Notes: generated by a model not told the origin, from the letters alone. A DNA stretch of 64,000 nucleotides from Catelliglobosispora koreensis DSM 44566 (GCF_000379685.1 NZ_KB903283.1:404320-468319), one strand, 5' to 3'; positions 1 to 8,471 are shown, counted from the first letter of the stretch. Made by a program: numbers and translations.

Positions 1-141
1 ACGGCTCATCTCGTGAATCAGGGCAAGCTGACGGCCCAAAGCGGCAGAAGCGATACGCCCTTCCGCGACAATCCGCTCAGCCACATCCACAAACCAAAGC
101 CTAGAACACAAGTACGACAACAACACTGCGGAAGATCGCAT
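1..141 (-). CDS. Possible 5' end of an edge-truncated gene, unrecognised
   Basis: An open frame runs leftwards from an ATG at 141 to the window edge, 47 codons without a stop. An in-frame GTG at 90 is an equally possible start. The visible peptide begins MRSSAVLSYL and continues into an Ala/Arg-rich, probably helical stretch (VAERIVAEGRIASAALGRQL). Nothing in it identifies a family. A purine-rich GAGG lies only one base before the ATG, which is too close to be convincing. The frame could be chance in GC-rich DNA. Positions 142-225, up to the end of the next gene, hold nothing I can support. Confidence 0.3.
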   Translation of the reverse strand, partial: MRSSAVLLSYLCSRLWFVDVAERIVAEGRIASAALGRQLALIHEMSR

Positions 142-225
142 GCCTCAAGATCGGCGCCCGCGCGGCAAGCGGCCCAGCGATACCGGAACCGATCGCCGCG
201 TGGGCGTGTGTTGACCTTAAACAGT

Positions 226-729
226 TCAGCAGGTGAAGGAGACGCCGTTCATGGTCTTGCTGTCGCCAACGACTTCCTGCACTCGGATGTAGAACTTCTT
301 GTTGGATCCGGTGTAGGTGCCGCGCACTTTTACTAGCGCCTTCTGTCCATTTTCGAGCTTGCCCGACGCCGGCGTGACCGTGATCGTGCTGACCGGGGTG
401 CCGGGGTTGGTGAACGTGGGATCGGTGCCGACCGGCACGGCTGTCCACTCGATCCAGCCGTTGTAGGCCTCGACCATGAACTCGGTGTTGATGGCACCGC
501 AGGCGACGCGGTCGGTGCCGCTGGTGCCGCGGAAAGTGGTCGTAACCGAGCCGCCGCCCGCGCGTTCGGTGCTCTGCGCTGGCGTTGGCGATTCGCGCTG
601 CTTGGTGGCTTCGGTGACGGGAGGCGGATTTGGCGGCTGCTTGTCGCCGCCGTTGTCCGACTTAGGACCGCCGAAACCGCAGGCCAGCAAGGTGATGACG
701 GCGGCTGTGACGGTGAGGGTGGTCTTCAT
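226..729 (-). CDS. Small secreted lipoprotein, unknown function
   Basis: A 167-residue protein with a lipoprotein signal peptide: MKTTLTVTAAVITLLAC, lipobox LLAC with Cys17 as the lipidation site. A Pro/Thr/Ser/Gly-rich linker (about 20-60) follows, then a C-terminal domain of about 105 residues containing two Cys (one in VACGA, one as the last residue) that could pair. The domain looks like a beta-sandwich, but I cannot name the family. The start is set by the lipobox and by its overlap with the Rieske gene: the two share the tetranucleotide ATGA at 726-729, so they are probably translationally coupled. It should be anchored to the outer face of the membrane next to the Rieske lipoprotein. 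Confidence 0.75.
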   Translation of the reverse strand: MKTTLTVTAAVITLLACGFGGPKSDNGGDKQPPNPPPVTEATKQRESPTPAQSTERAGGGSVTTTFRGTSGTDRVACGAINTEFMVEAYNGWIEWTAVPVGTDPTFTNPGTPVSTITVTPASGKLENGQKALVKVRGTYTGSNKKFYIRVQEVVGDSKTMNGVSFTC

Positions 730-1163
730 GCGCTTCTCCTGATCTGTCCATTGACGACGTCGACGTGGATGAGGGTGAGGCCGGTCGTGCCGGGGCCACT
801 GACCCGCGTTCCGTCGCTGGCTTGGAACCGTGCTTTGTGGAGCGGGCAGACGATGGCGCCATTGCTGTCTGGGGTGCCGACGAGAGCGCCCATGTGCGGG
901 CAGCGGCGGTCGAAGGCCTTGAACTGGCCGGCGGCCGGTTGCACGACGATGACCGTGTTCGCCGCGACCACGCCACCACCGACCGGGACCTCCGCTGCGG
1001 CGACCAGCAAGGAACCAGGTGGCGGCAGGGTGGGAGCCGACGGAGACACAGAGGGTACGGCCGCGGGCGGTTCGGCGGAACCACACGCGGCGAGCGCGCC
1101 GGTCAGCCCGCACAGGGCGGCACCGGCGAATACGGCGCGGCGTGACATAAATGGATCAGTCAT
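726..1163 (-). CDS. Rieske [2Fe-2S] iron-sulfur lipoprotein, Tat-type signal
   Basis: A 145-residue protein from the ATG at 1163; an ATG at 1148 is also possible and would start at MSRRAVF. The N-terminus has a twin-arginine pattern SRRAVF followed by a hydrophobic stretch and the lipobox LAAC, so it should be exported folded and lipidated. The C-terminal domain carries both Rieske cluster ligand pairs, CPHMGA (Cys88, His90) and CPLH (Cys106, His109). The linker between is Pro/Ser-rich. Stand-alone Rieske lipoproteins are common in actinomycetes, and the electron partner is generally unknown. It is coupled to the downstream lipoprotein, which may be its partner. The divergent regulator begins only about 100 bp away. 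Confidence 0.88.
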   Translation of the reverse strand: MTDPFMSRRAVFAGAALCGLTGALAACGSAEPPAAVPSVSPSAPTLPPPGSLLVAAAEVPVGGGVVAANTVIVVQPAAGQFKAFDRRCPHMGALVGTPDSNGAIVCPLHKARFQASDGTRVSGPGTTGLTLIHVDVVNGQIRRSA

Positions 1164-1261
1164 GCCCGTCAGGATGAAGCTGGCAAGAACCCGGTTGACG
1201 GATCCTGACAAAGCTGGACAGTCTATGGCCGTGAGTCTGGACGGATGGGGGGTCTGAGTCG

Positions 1262-3766
1262 GTGCCTGGTCTGCCGAAACCTGCCGTGCCGGACGGTCCG
1301 GTCAGGACACTTTTCGAACGGCTGCACGCACTGCACCACCAAGCCGGGTGGCCGAGCCTGCGGGAGATGGCCAAAGAGGTCGGGTGCAGCCACACCACCG
1401 TGTCGGCTTCGTTCTCTGAACCACGGGTGCCGCGATGGGGGCTGCTTGAGCTGATCGTGGAAACGCTCGGTGGAGATGTCGCCGGCTTTCATGATCTGTG
1501 GCTCGCCGCCAGCGTGACGGGTGAACAGACTCCGGTGACGGTGCCAGCGATGCCGCGTTCGCTGCCGCCAGACGTCGCCGGGTTCACGGGACGTGAGTCC
1601 GAGGTCGCCGCGCTTGATGAGCTTCTGGACACGGCGGCCGGATCGACCGCCATCGTCATCTCCGCTTTGTCGGGCGGCGGTGGTGTGGGCAAGACGGCAC
1701 TGGCCGTGCACTGGGCACATCGTGTGGCGGAACGGTTCTCCGACGGGCAGCTTTACGTCAACTTGCGCGGCTACGATCCCGAGCATCCCGCCAAACCGGC
1801 CGAGGCGCTGGAGGCGTTGCTGCGCCAGCTGGGCGATAGTGGTGCGTCGATTCCGGGTGCCGTGGCCGACCGGGCGGCGCGACTGCGTACCCTCCTGGCG
1901 GGTAAAAGGGTTTTGTTGCTCATCGATAATGCTCACTCGGCGGCGCAGGTGCGTGATCTGCTGCCGGGTACGCCGGGCTGCTTCGTGGTGGTGACCAGTC
2001 GCGACAGTCTGCCCGCTCTTGTCGCGCGGCATGGCGCGCAACGGCTGACGGTCGGGCTGTTGTCTCTTGCCGACGGGGTGAGTTTGCTGCGACGCCTTGC
2101 TGGCCCGCGCGTTGACGCGCAACCGCAGGCGGCTGAGGCGCTGGTGCGGCGCTGTGCACGGCTGCCATTGGCGATCCGGGTCGCGGCCGAGCTGGCGGTC
2201 GCGCGGCCGACGGACAGTCTCGCTGACTTGGCGGCCGAGCTTGCGTCTGAGCCGAGGCCGCTGGATCTGCTTGACGCGGGCGATGACGAACACACGGCGA
2301 TCCGTTCGGTCTTCTCGTGGTCGTTGCGCCACTTGACTTCCGCTGACAGTCACGCGTTCGCTTTGCTGGGCGAGCACCCCGGTCAAGATATCGGCTTGGA
2401 GGCAGCGGCCGCCTTACTTGGCGTGGACGCCAGTGCCGCCCGGCGCACTACGGATGCGTTGGCGCGGGCGCATTTGCTGGAGGAGCGGGATCGCAATCGT
2501 TACGGGATGCACGATCTGTTGCGCGCCTACGCCAGCGAGATGGCGGTGCCGGGGAGGGCGAGCGCGCGTGCACGGCTGTTTGAGTTCTATGTGGACAGAG
2601 CCGAAGCGGCCAGCCGGGAATGGCTGGATGCTGAGCGCGGCAATTGTGTCGCCGTAGCGGTGGCTGCCGCGGCTGAATCTCCGCGCCACACCGAAGCTTT
2701 GGCGTCAGCCTTATCCCGCTATCTCGACACCAGCGGGCACTACCGCGACGCGATCGCGCTTGACGAACTCGCGCTGCGGGCCGGCCGTGCTCGCCAGGAC
2801 GCCAAGGCGGAAACAGCCGTGCTTGGGCGCCTAGGCACGATTCACCGACGGCTCGCTGAGTACCCCCAAGCCCTTGCCTTTCAAGAGGAGGCGCTGCGCG
2901 GCTATGACGCTCTCGGCGACGTGGCGGGTAAAGCGCAAGTGTTGCTGGGCATCGGTGGTATCGAGTGGAGGCTAGGCCGCTACAGCGATGCGCTCGCTCA
3001 CCTGACAGAATCCCTTACGCTGCACCAGGAGCATGGCGACCGTGGCGGGGAAGCGGCCGCGCTGCACAACTTGGGCATCGTCTATCGCCGGCTGGGCCGC
3101 TACAACGATGCGCGCGATCACTACGAGCAGGCGCTGGCCGTTCAGGTCGCGCTCAAGAACGAAGCCGGTGAGGCCGGGGCACGCAATAACCTTGGTATCG
3201 TTCAGCTTCGGCTGGGGTGGTATCCGCTCGCTCTGGAGAATTTTGAGCAGGCGCTTTCGATTTACCGGCGCCTGGGGGACCGGGCCGGCGAGGGCGCCGT
3301 CCGCAACAATCTTGGCGAAACCCATGAAAGACTCGGTGGGTACTCAGAAGCCGTGGCCCAGCACCAAAGTGCCCTGGACATCCACCAATCCACGGGTTAC
3401 CGCGCCGGGCATGCCGTGGCGTTGCGTGGCCTCGGCGTCGCCACCGGCCAGCTCGGCGACGTGAAACGTGCACTGTCCTATCTGGACCAAGCGATCGACT
3501 TGAGCACCGAGATCGGCGAGGCCGACGTGCGCACCCGTGCCCTGATTGACTCCGGCCTCATCCTGCAGGCCCGTGGCGACCAGGCAACCGCGGCTGACAG
3601 GCTGAAGGTGGCGTTGGCTTTAGCGGAAACCACGGACAACACCTACGAACGGGCGCGCGCTCTCGACGGTCTGGCACAAGTCACCGGAGCACCCGAGCAC
3701 GCCGAGCTGGCCGCGAAACTGTTCGCTCAGCTGGGCGTGGCCGAAGCTCAGAAGGAGCAGCACTAG
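1262..3766 (+). CDS. HTH-NB-ARC-TPR STAND-family transcriptional regulator (AfsR-like, without BTAD)
   Basis: An 834-residue protein from a GTG start. Residues about 15-65 form a helix-turn-helix (MAKEVGCSHTTVSASF). A linker leads to an NB-ARC ATPase with P-loop GGGGVGKTALAVHW near residue 138 and Walker B LLLIDNA. From about residue 480 to the end there are TPR repeats (patterns such as YPQALAFQEEALRGY and YSDALAHLTESL). This is the usual build of STAND switches, in which nucleotide exchange is coupled to TPR-mediated sensing. It lacks the BTAD domain seen in the SARP at 58224. It is divergent from the Rieske/lipoprotein pair, a plausible but unproven target. Its 3' end overlaps the convergent sigma-factor gene by 86 bp. 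Confidence 0.88.
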   Translation: MPGLPKPAVPDGPVRTLFERLHALHHQAGWPSLREMAKEVGCSHTTVSASFSEPRVPRWGLLELIVETLGGDVAGFHDLWLAASVTGEQTPVTVPAMPRSLPPDVAGFTGRESEVAALDELLDTAAGSTAIVISALSGGGGVGKTALAVHWAHRVAERFSDGQLYVNLRGYDPEHPAKPAEALEALLRQLGDSGASIPGAVADRAARLRTLLAGKRVLLLIDNAHSAAQVRDLLPGTPGCFVVVTSRDSLPALVARHGAQRLTVGLLSLADGVSLLRRLAGPRVDAQPQAAEALVRRCARLPLAIRVAAELAVARPTDSLADLAAELASEPRPLDLLDAGDDEHTAIRSVFSWSLRHLTSADSHAFALLGEHPGQDIGLEAAAALLGVDASAARRTTDALARAHLLEERDRNRYGMHDLLRAYASEMAVPGRASARARLFEFYVDRAEAASREWLDAERGNCVAVAVAAAAESPRHTEALASALSRYLDTSGHYRDAIALDELALRAGRARQDAKAETAVLGRLGTIHRRLAEYPQALAFQEEALRGYDALGDVAGKAQVLLGIGGIEWRLGRYSDALAHLTESLTLHQEHGDRGGEAAALHNLGIVYRRLGRYNDARDHYEQALAVQVALKNEAGEAGARNNLGIVQLRLGWYPLALENFEQALSIYRRLGDRAGEGAVRNNLGETHERLGGYSEAVAQHQSALDIHQSTGYRAGHAVALRGLGVATGQLGDVKRALSYLDQAIDLSTEIGEADVRTRALIDSGLILQARGDQATAADRLKVALALAETTDNTYERARALDGLAQVTGAPEHAELAAKLFAQLGVAEAQKEQH

Positions 3767-4373
3767 TTAGGGCGGCGGCACGCTGCAGGAACAGCATGAC
3801 GATGATGGCGATGACGGCAGCGGTCGTGGCGACGATGGCCCGGCGCCGGTGCTTGACCCGTTCGCGTACGGCGGCGAGGCGCTCTGTCGCGGCCGGAGCG
3901 GGTGGGACGGACAGTTTCGCCGGGTCGGCCCGCAACGTGGCGAGCCCTTTGGCGGCATAGCTTTTGACCGTTCCAGGAGCCATGTCCAGCGTGGACGCGA
4001 TTTCGGCTTCGCTGAGGTCCTCGAAGTGCCGCATGACGAGGACCGCTCGCTGACGCTTGGGCAGCCGGGCCAGCGCTCGCCACACTTCGTCGCGATCGTC
4101 CACAAGGGACTCAGGTGACGGAACGGACCGTTCCGGCAGATCGCCGGTCGGATGCTCGCCGTCCCACCGGCGCCGGCACCACGAGTTGTAGGTGTTCACG
4201 AGGGCCCGCCGGACATAGGGCTCCGAGTCGCCGCTGATGCGTTTCCAGACGGGCCACACCTTCGCCAGTGTCGTCTGCCGTAGGTCTTCGGCGAGGGTGT
4301 GCTCACGGGTTAGCACGTAAGCCAGGCGGAAAAACGCCTGTGACCTGGTGTGCACGAACTCCTCGAATGACTC
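3681..4373 (-). CDS. ECF RNA polymerase sigma factor, SigE family, with C-terminal membrane helix
   Basis: A 230-residue protein from a GTG at 4373. Sigma region 2 starts at once (FEEFVHTRSQAFFRLAYVLT) and region 4 is clear (ARLPKRQRAVLVMRHFEDLS, then EAEIASTLDMAPGTVKS). A basic patch RRRAIV leads into one transmembrane helix (VATTAAVIAIIVMLFL), usual for actinobacterial SigE-family factors. A -10-like TACTTT lies just upstream, so the message may be leaderless; no Shine-Dalgarno sequence is visible. The reading frame extends past the membrane helix by about 30 low-complexity residues and overlaps the convergent regulator by 86 bp, so the true C-terminus deserves checking. It is divergent from the SRPBCC-ArsR operon and shares its palindrome-rich intergenic region. 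Confidence 0.85.
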   Translation of the reverse strand, partial: ESFEEFVHTRSQAFFRLAYVLTREHTLAEDLRQTTLAKVWPVWKRISGDSEPYVRRALVNTYNSWCRRRWDGEHPTGDLPERSVPSPESLVDDRDEVWRALARLPKRQRAVLVMRHFEDLSEAEIASTLDMAPGTVKSYAAKGLATLRADPAKLSVPPAPAATERLAAVRERVKHRRRAIVATTAAVIAIIVMLFLQRAAALTSAAPSELRPRPAERTVSRPARRARVLR

Positions 4374-4401
4374 CACGCCATAAAGTACCGGCGAGCCCGC
4401 C

Positions 4402-4486
4402 CCTTTGGTTCTACCCAATTTTGATGCGCAACCAAAGGTTGCATATGGCAGGGACCTGAGATAGGTTTTGTGCAACCAAAGGTTGC
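4402..4486. promoter_or_regulatory. Two palindromic operators, probably for the ArsR regulator at 4957
   Basis: The sequence GCAACCAAAGGTTGC (6-bp inverted repeat, 3-bp spacer) occurs twice without change, at 4428-4442 and 4472-4486, centre-to-centre 44 bp or about four helical turns. A partial third copy (CCTTTGGTT) lies at 4402-4410. The second copy sits 16 bp before the start codon of the SRPBCC gene, and the whole array lies between it and the divergent sigma-factor gene. Position and symmetry fit a dimeric autoregulator acting on both promoters. Confidence 0.7.
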
Positions 4487-4501
4487 GAAAGGTGGGGAAC
4501 A

Positions 4502-4960
4502 GTGGAGTACGGAACGATCGAACGCGATATCGATGTCGACGCCTCGCCGGAGGTTGTCTACGAAGTCATTAGCAAACCCGAGCATATGCAGGAGTGGTGG
4601 CCCGATGAAGCTCACTTCGAGCCGATCGCGGGCGCGCCAGGTGAACTGATCTGGCGCGACGCCGCGACGGGGGAGACGTCAACGGTCGCGATGGCGGTTG
4701 TCGAGGCCAATCCGCCGAAGCGGTTCTCGTTCCGGTGGTGTTTCGCCGAGCCCGTGCGCAGCGGATCGTCGCTGTTCGTCACCTTCGACCTGACCCCGGT
4801 CGGCGCGGGCACCCGGATCCGCATGACAGAAACCGGATTCCGCGAGATGGGCTGGGAGATCGCGGTCCTCGAAGAAAACTACAACGATCACGTGAGTGGA
4901 TGGGACCGGTTCATCCCGATGCTCGGCGAATACGTCGCGAAACTGGTGTCAAACTCATGA
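4502..4960 (+). CDS. SRPBCC (AHSA1-like) domain protein
   Basis: A 152-residue single-domain protein of the SRPBCC/START-like fold. It opens with the usual pattern for the family (IERDIDVDASPEVVYEVISK), then EHMQEWWPDEAHFEP and a C-terminal helix (NYNDHVSGWDRFIPMLGEYV). The fold makes a hydrophobic cavity for a small ligand; the substrate is unknown. The GTG start follows a GGTGGGG ribosome-binding site. The stop overlaps the start of the ArsR gene (ATGA at 4957-4960). SRPBCC-ArsR pairs are widespread in actinomycetes and are thought to couple ligand binding or turnover to repression, but no ligand can be deduced here. Confidence 0.85.
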   Translation: MEYGTIERDIDVDASPEVVYEVISKPEHMQEWWPDEAHFEPIAGAPGELIWRDAATGETSTVAMAVVEANPPKRFSFRWCFAEPVRSGSSLFVTFDLTPVGAGTRIRMTETGFREMGWEIAVLEENYNDHVSGWDRFIPMLGEYVAKLVSNS

Positions 4961-5307
4961 GCACGGCGGTCGATGACGACCTGTGGTCAGCGATTGGTGA
5001 CCCCATCAGGCGTACGATGATCGACCTTCTGCTGGCCGGAGGACCGGGCACGGCGACATCGCTTAGCGAGCAGCTTCCCGTTACACGCCAAGCGGTCTCG
5101 AAGCACCTGGCCGTCCTGGACCGAGTCGGCCTGGTGCACGGAGCACCGGCTGGCCGTGAGCGTCACTTCCAAGTCGACGAGGCACAGCTCGCCCGAGCGG
5201 TCGCCCAGCTAGCGGCGGTCGGCGCCACCTGGGATGCCCGACTGCGCCGCATCAAGCGGATCGCCGAGGCGATCGAGCGCAATCGCAACAACAATCAAGG
5301 AGATTAG
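4957..5307 (+). CDS. ArsR-family winged-helix repressor
   Basis: A 116-residue protein with the typical ArsR layout: DDLWSAIGDPIRRTMIDLLL in the first helices, recognition helix region LPVTRQAVSKHLAVLDRVGL, and wing GRERHFQV. No cysteine-rich metal site is present, so it is a non-metal ArsR like those linked to AHSA1 proteins. It lies between two SRPBCC genes (4-nt overlap upstream, 2-nt gap downstream), so the three form one operon. The paired palindromes upstream of the operon are its likely autoregulatory operators. Confidence 0.9.
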   Translation: MSTAVDDDLWSAIGDPIRRTMIDLLLAGGPGTATSLSEQLPVTRQAVSKHLAVLDRVGLVHGAPAGRERHFQVDEAQLARAVAQLAAVGATWDARLRRIKRIAEAIERNRNNNQGD

Positions 5308-5309
5308 AA

Positions 5310-5753
5310 ATGGTCAACATCCTGCACGAGGTCGGGGTCGCCGCCCCGCTCAACGACGTGTACCAAGCGGTGACCACCACAGAGGGCCTCGCCGGCTGGT
5401 GGACCACGGACACCAAAGGCACGAGCGAAATCGGCAGTCAGCTGATCTTCCGCTTCGGCGACCTCGGTGGCTTCGACATGGAGGTGCTCGAACTCGACCC
5501 CTCCGGCCACGTGCGGTGGCGAGTCGTCGACGGTCCCGAGGAGTGGATCGGCACCGAAATCGACTGGAACCTCGACCAGCGCGGCGACTACACCATCATT
5601 CAGTTCAAGCACGAAGGCTGGCGCGAGCCGGTCCCGTTCATGCACCACTGCAGCACCAAGTGGGCGACGTTCCTGATGAGCCTCAAGGGCTTGCTGGAAA
5701 CCGGGACCGGAAGGCCCTCACCCGGCGACGTCAAAATCACCGACTGGAACTAG
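5310..5753 (+). CDS. SRPBCC (AHSA1-like) domain protein, second copy
   Basis: A 147-residue SRPBCC-fold protein (VNILHEVGVAAPLNDVYQAV, then EGLAGWWTTDTKG and the C-terminal helix STKWATFLMSLKGLL). It is only distantly similar to the protein at 4502, so the two are not a recent duplication. It starts 2 nt after the ArsR stop, preceded by AAGGAG. The pairing of two diverged cavity proteins with one ArsR suggests related ligands or successive steps, which is inference. Its 3' end overlaps the convergent epimerase gene by 4 bp. Confidence 0.85.
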   Translation: MVNILHEVGVAAPLNDVYQAVTTTEGLAGWWTTDTKGTSEIGSQLIFRFGDLGGFDMEVLELDPSGHVRWRVVDGPEEWIGTEIDWNLDQRGDYTIIQFKHEGWREPVPFMHHCSTKWATFLMSLKGLLETGTGRPSPGDVKITDWN

Positions 5754-6601
5754 TCCCGCCAGGAGTGTTGGGGGATGTAGCCGAGTAAGCGGCGGGCCTT
5801 GTCGATGCTGAGCATGGTGTCCACTCTGGACAGATCCTGGGTTTGGGTGACGCCGGGGAAGATCTCGGCGGCAAGGTCTGCTGACGGCCGGTTCATGACG
5901 GTGTCAGCGTTGGCGATGATGAAGATTTCCAGCCCGGTGCCTTGGTATTCCAGGGCTTTGCGCACAGCCTGGGCGCCGTCGCGGGCGTCGATGTAGCCCC
6001 ATAGGTTCCACTTGCGCAGCAGCGGATCGTCCTGAAACGACGGGAAGGCCGCGTAGTCCGCCGGCTCCATCACGTTGGAGAAGCGCAGCCCGACCATTTT
6101 CAGCCGCGGGTCCCACCGGCAGAACTGGGCGGCCATCGTCTCGTCCATCAGCTTCGCCAGCGCATAGGAAGTTTCGGGGCGCGGCTCGTGCTCCTCGGTG
6201 ATCGGGATAGAAGCCGGGGGATGATCGAGGGGCAAGCCGAGCAGGGTTTCACTGGACGCCCACACGACGTTCTTGATTCCGGCTGCTTTCGCGGCGGCGA
6301 ACACGTTGTAGCTCACGGTCACGTTGTGGGCGAAGGTAACCGCGTTTGGCTTGGCGCCCGGGCCAGGAATCGCGGCGAGGCGCACGACCGCGTCGACTCC
6401 CGAATACCGGGAGTCGATGGCGGTCAGCGCCTCGAAAACCTGGCCGTAATCGGTCAGCTCGATCTGGGTGAACGACGCGGCACTTTTTTCCACGGGCGGG
6501 GCCTGGTCGACGTTGACCACGTCATATCCGTGTTCCAGGAGCTCGCGGACCACGGCCCGGCCAAGTTTCCCGCTTCCGCCTGTTACGACAACCCGAGTCA
6601 C
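5750..6601 (-). CDS. NAD(P)-dependent epimerase/dehydratase (extended SDR)
   Basis: A 283-residue extended short-chain dehydrogenase. The N-terminal nucleotide-binding motif is TGGSGKLG (residues 7-14), and the catalytic YxxxK is YALAK (Tyr146, Lys150) with a Ser at the expected position upstream (WASSETL). The family acts on nucleotide sugars or related sugar-like substrates. It is the last gene of the GH9-SIS-kinase operon, joined to the kinase by a 4-nt overlap (GTGA, 6598-6601), so an amino-sugar-derived substrate is a reasonable inference. The exact reaction cannot be read from the sequence. Confidence 0.85.
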   Translation of the reverse strand: MTRVVVTGGSGKLGRAVVRELLEHGYDVVNVDQAPPVEKSAASFTQIELTDYGQVFEALTAIDSRYSGVDAVVRLAAIPGPGAKPNAVTFAHNVTVSYNVFAAAKAAGIKNVVWASSETLLGLPLDHPPASIPITEEHEPRPETSYALAKLMDETMAAQFCRWDPRLKMVGLRFSNVMEPADYAAFPSFQDDPLLRKWNLWGYIDARDGAQAVRKALEYQGTGLEIFIIANADTVMNRPSADLAAEIFPGVTQTQDLSRVDTMLSIDKARRLLGYIPQHSWRD

Positions 6602-7464
6602 GGTTGAACGATAGCGGTCGCGAGCCGGATCGCGCCTTCAACGGGTGGGACGGTCAGCAGCTGAACGCGGGCGGCGGGGAAACGAGCCGTGAACGCGGAA
6701 CGGACCGCCAGCCAGTAACTTGGCACCTGGGTGACGAGCCCGCCGGCGAAGACGACGTCAGTGACAGGCAAGCCGCGCCTGGCCAACACGGCGACGAGGT
6801 CCACAAGCGACGTCGCGCCCGCGGTGATGACCTCGAGGGCGTCCGGTGATGACGACGCGAAGACGGCACGGGCATGGGAGCCCCATTGTTCGGGGGCGGA
6901 CCCCCAGCTCATCGCCTGCGCGAGGTCGAGGACCCCGGTGACACCAACGGAAGCCATCAAGTTCACCGCGAGTTCTGAAGGCGGCTCGCCGCGGTCGGCT
7001 TGGGCGAGAACGGCTTTGGCCGCCTCGCGCACGATCGCGGAAGTACTGCCATCGTCGCCGAGCACCCAGCCCCAGCCGCCAGCACGAGTGATGGTGCCAT
7101 TGTCGTGAAGCGCGATCGAGCCGGTGCCGGCGACGACCGCGATGCCTTGCGCCAGACCGGCCGCGGGCAGGAGCAGTTGCGCGTCGTTGACGACCGTTAC
7201 GGGGACATTGACGCGATCGAACAGGTGCCGTCGCAAAGCTTCGCAGTCAGCCGGAGTTTCGCAGCCGTGCGCGCCGACGGCGAGAGCAGACAAAGGCACG
7301 TCACGGATCAGCTCGTAAAGCCAAGCGGCAGCTGTGTCAGCGGGAACGGCTGACCAGCCGCCGGACGGCACGAGCGTATCGCTGAGCACACCATCCACAG
7401 TGGACACGACCCGAACATGCGTCTTGCTTCCGCCAACGTCGATGCCGGCGACAACTCCGGTCAT
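6598..7464 (-). CDS. BadF/BadG/BcrA-type ASKHA sugar kinase, probable glucosamine/GlcNAc kinase
   Basis: A 288-residue ASKHA-fold kinase. The phosphate-1 loop is GIDVGGSKT (residues 7-15), with a second glycine-rich ATP loop VVAGTGSIAL, then WGWVLGDDGS, all typical of the BadF/BcrA group that contains N-acetylglucosamine kinase and the Vibrio glucosamine kinase GspK. In Vibrio, GspK is encoded beside a GH9 exo-glucosaminidase, as here. The likely role is cytoplasmic phosphorylation of glucosamine or GlcNAc released by the GH9 enzyme. It overlaps the genes on both sides by 4 nt. Substrate preference between GlcN and GlcNAc cannot be read from sequence. Confidence 0.82.
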   Translation of the reverse strand: MTGVVAGIDVGGSKTHVRVVSTVDGVLSDTLVPSGGWSAVPADTAAAWLYELIRDVPLSALAVGAHGCETPADCEALRRHLFDRVNVPVTVVNDAQLLLPAAGLAQGIAVVAGTGSIALHDNGTITRAGGWGWVLGDDGSTSAIVREAAKAVLAQADRGEPPSELAVNLMASVGVTGVLDLAQAMSWGSAPEQWGSHARAVFASSSPDALEVITAGATSLVDLVAVLARRGLPVTDVVFAGGLVTQVPSYWLAVRSAFTARFPAARVQLLTVPPVEGAIRLATAIVQP

Positions 7465-8471
7465 GCCACCGCTCCCGCCGACTGGATCGCGAAGTCGGCC
7501 GGGTCCAGGCCGCCCGCCTTGGTGTCGTTGTTAGCGAACACGAAGGACTCAACCGGTACCCGCCGATGGTCTGCGAGCGCAGCGGCGAGCTCTTGGGCGA
7601 CAACGGCCTCAAGCACCGCGCGCACCGCGGGTTCTGTTTCCGGAAGCCGCAAAACCTCAAGACCAGATTCAGCGGGTACTCCGTGGGCCGTCACAAGAAC
7701 GGTCAAGTGCCCAGCGCGGGCAAGTGTTTGCGCCAGCTCGATTTCACGCCCGTCGCCAAAGATGACGTGTAGTGTGTTGCCCGCTGATTCCATCTCGCCG
7801 TGCAGGTAATTCCGTGTCGCCGATGCCGTTGCCGGAAGGCGCGGGACTTCACGCAGCAGCAGTGCCGTCTCCTCGGCTGAAGCACGGGAGGCACCCGAGG
7901 CGACCAGATCGGCGGCAACGCACGTCGCGGCGCGTGACGGCACGTGGAAGGACTCCCGGGTGGCGGTAACAAGAGCGGCGATGTCGTCCCACTTGCGCGC
8001 GGCATCAGGCGTGCCGCTGATCGCCGCGGCGATAAGGTCAAGGGCGACAATGGTTCCGGTATAGCCGACCGTTGAGGCGAACGAATCCGGCTCGTCACCG
8101 AGGCTGACCGCGCTGTCGGCAATTTCCGTCAGGGGCGATGGCGAAACGTTGACAATGGCGGTCTTGAAGCCGGGAAAGACCTCAAACGCGGCAAGGGTTT
8201 CAGCGCTGCGGCCACTCTGTGACACCCCGATGAGCAAGTCCGCGCCGAAGGCTCCCGGGTGCTCGACGACTTCACTGGCCAGGACCCGGTGTGCCGCGAT
8301 CCCGTGACCACGAAGCAGGTGCACCGGAACGGCAAGGGAGGCAAACGAAGCGCCAATGCCGCAAAACAACGGCCGTGTTGCCCGGGGCACGGCAACGCTC
8401 ATCGTCCGGGCGATACGCTCCAGCGCCTCTGGCTGACCGTCCCGGCCTTCGGCGAACGAGATGCGAGTCAT
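7461..8471 (-). CDS. SIS-domain sugar isomerase/deaminase-like protein
   Basis: A 336-residue protein with two SIS (phosphosugar-binding) domains, without the N-terminal glutaminase domain of GlmS. Visible SIS features are FCGIGASFASLAVPVHLL and LLIGVSQSGRSAETLAAF (the Ser-rich SQSGRSAET phosphate loop). Tandem-SIS proteins of this size include AgaS and NagB-II type amino-sugar-phosphate deaminases. Given the kinase and GH9 partners, conversion of glucosamine-6-phosphate to fructose-6-phosphate is the natural inference. The ATG at 8471 is chosen because it overlaps the GH9 stop (ATGA); longer forms would run into GH9. Confidence 0.82.
   Translation of the reverse strand: MTRISFAEGRDGQPEALERIARTMSVAVPRATRPLFCGIGASFASLAVPVHLLRGHGIAAHRVLASEVVEHPGAFGADLLIGVSQSGRSAETLAAFEVFPGFKTAIVNVSPSPLTEIADSAVSLGDEPDSFASTVGYTGTIVALDLIAAAISGTPDAARKWDDIAALVTATRESFHVPSRAATCVAADLVASGASRASAEETALLLREVPRLPATASATRNYLHGEMESAGNTLHVIFGDGREIELAQTLARAGHLTVLVTAHGVPAESGLEVLRLPETEPAVRAVLEAVVAQELAAALADHRRVPVESFVFANNDTKAGGLDPADFAIQSAGAVA

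Noticed and set aside
13-336. Forward open frame at the left edge (107 residues)
   Set aside because: Arg/His/Ser-rich, no recognisable domain, and antisense to the lipoprotein gene end; typical of chance frames in GC-rich DNA.
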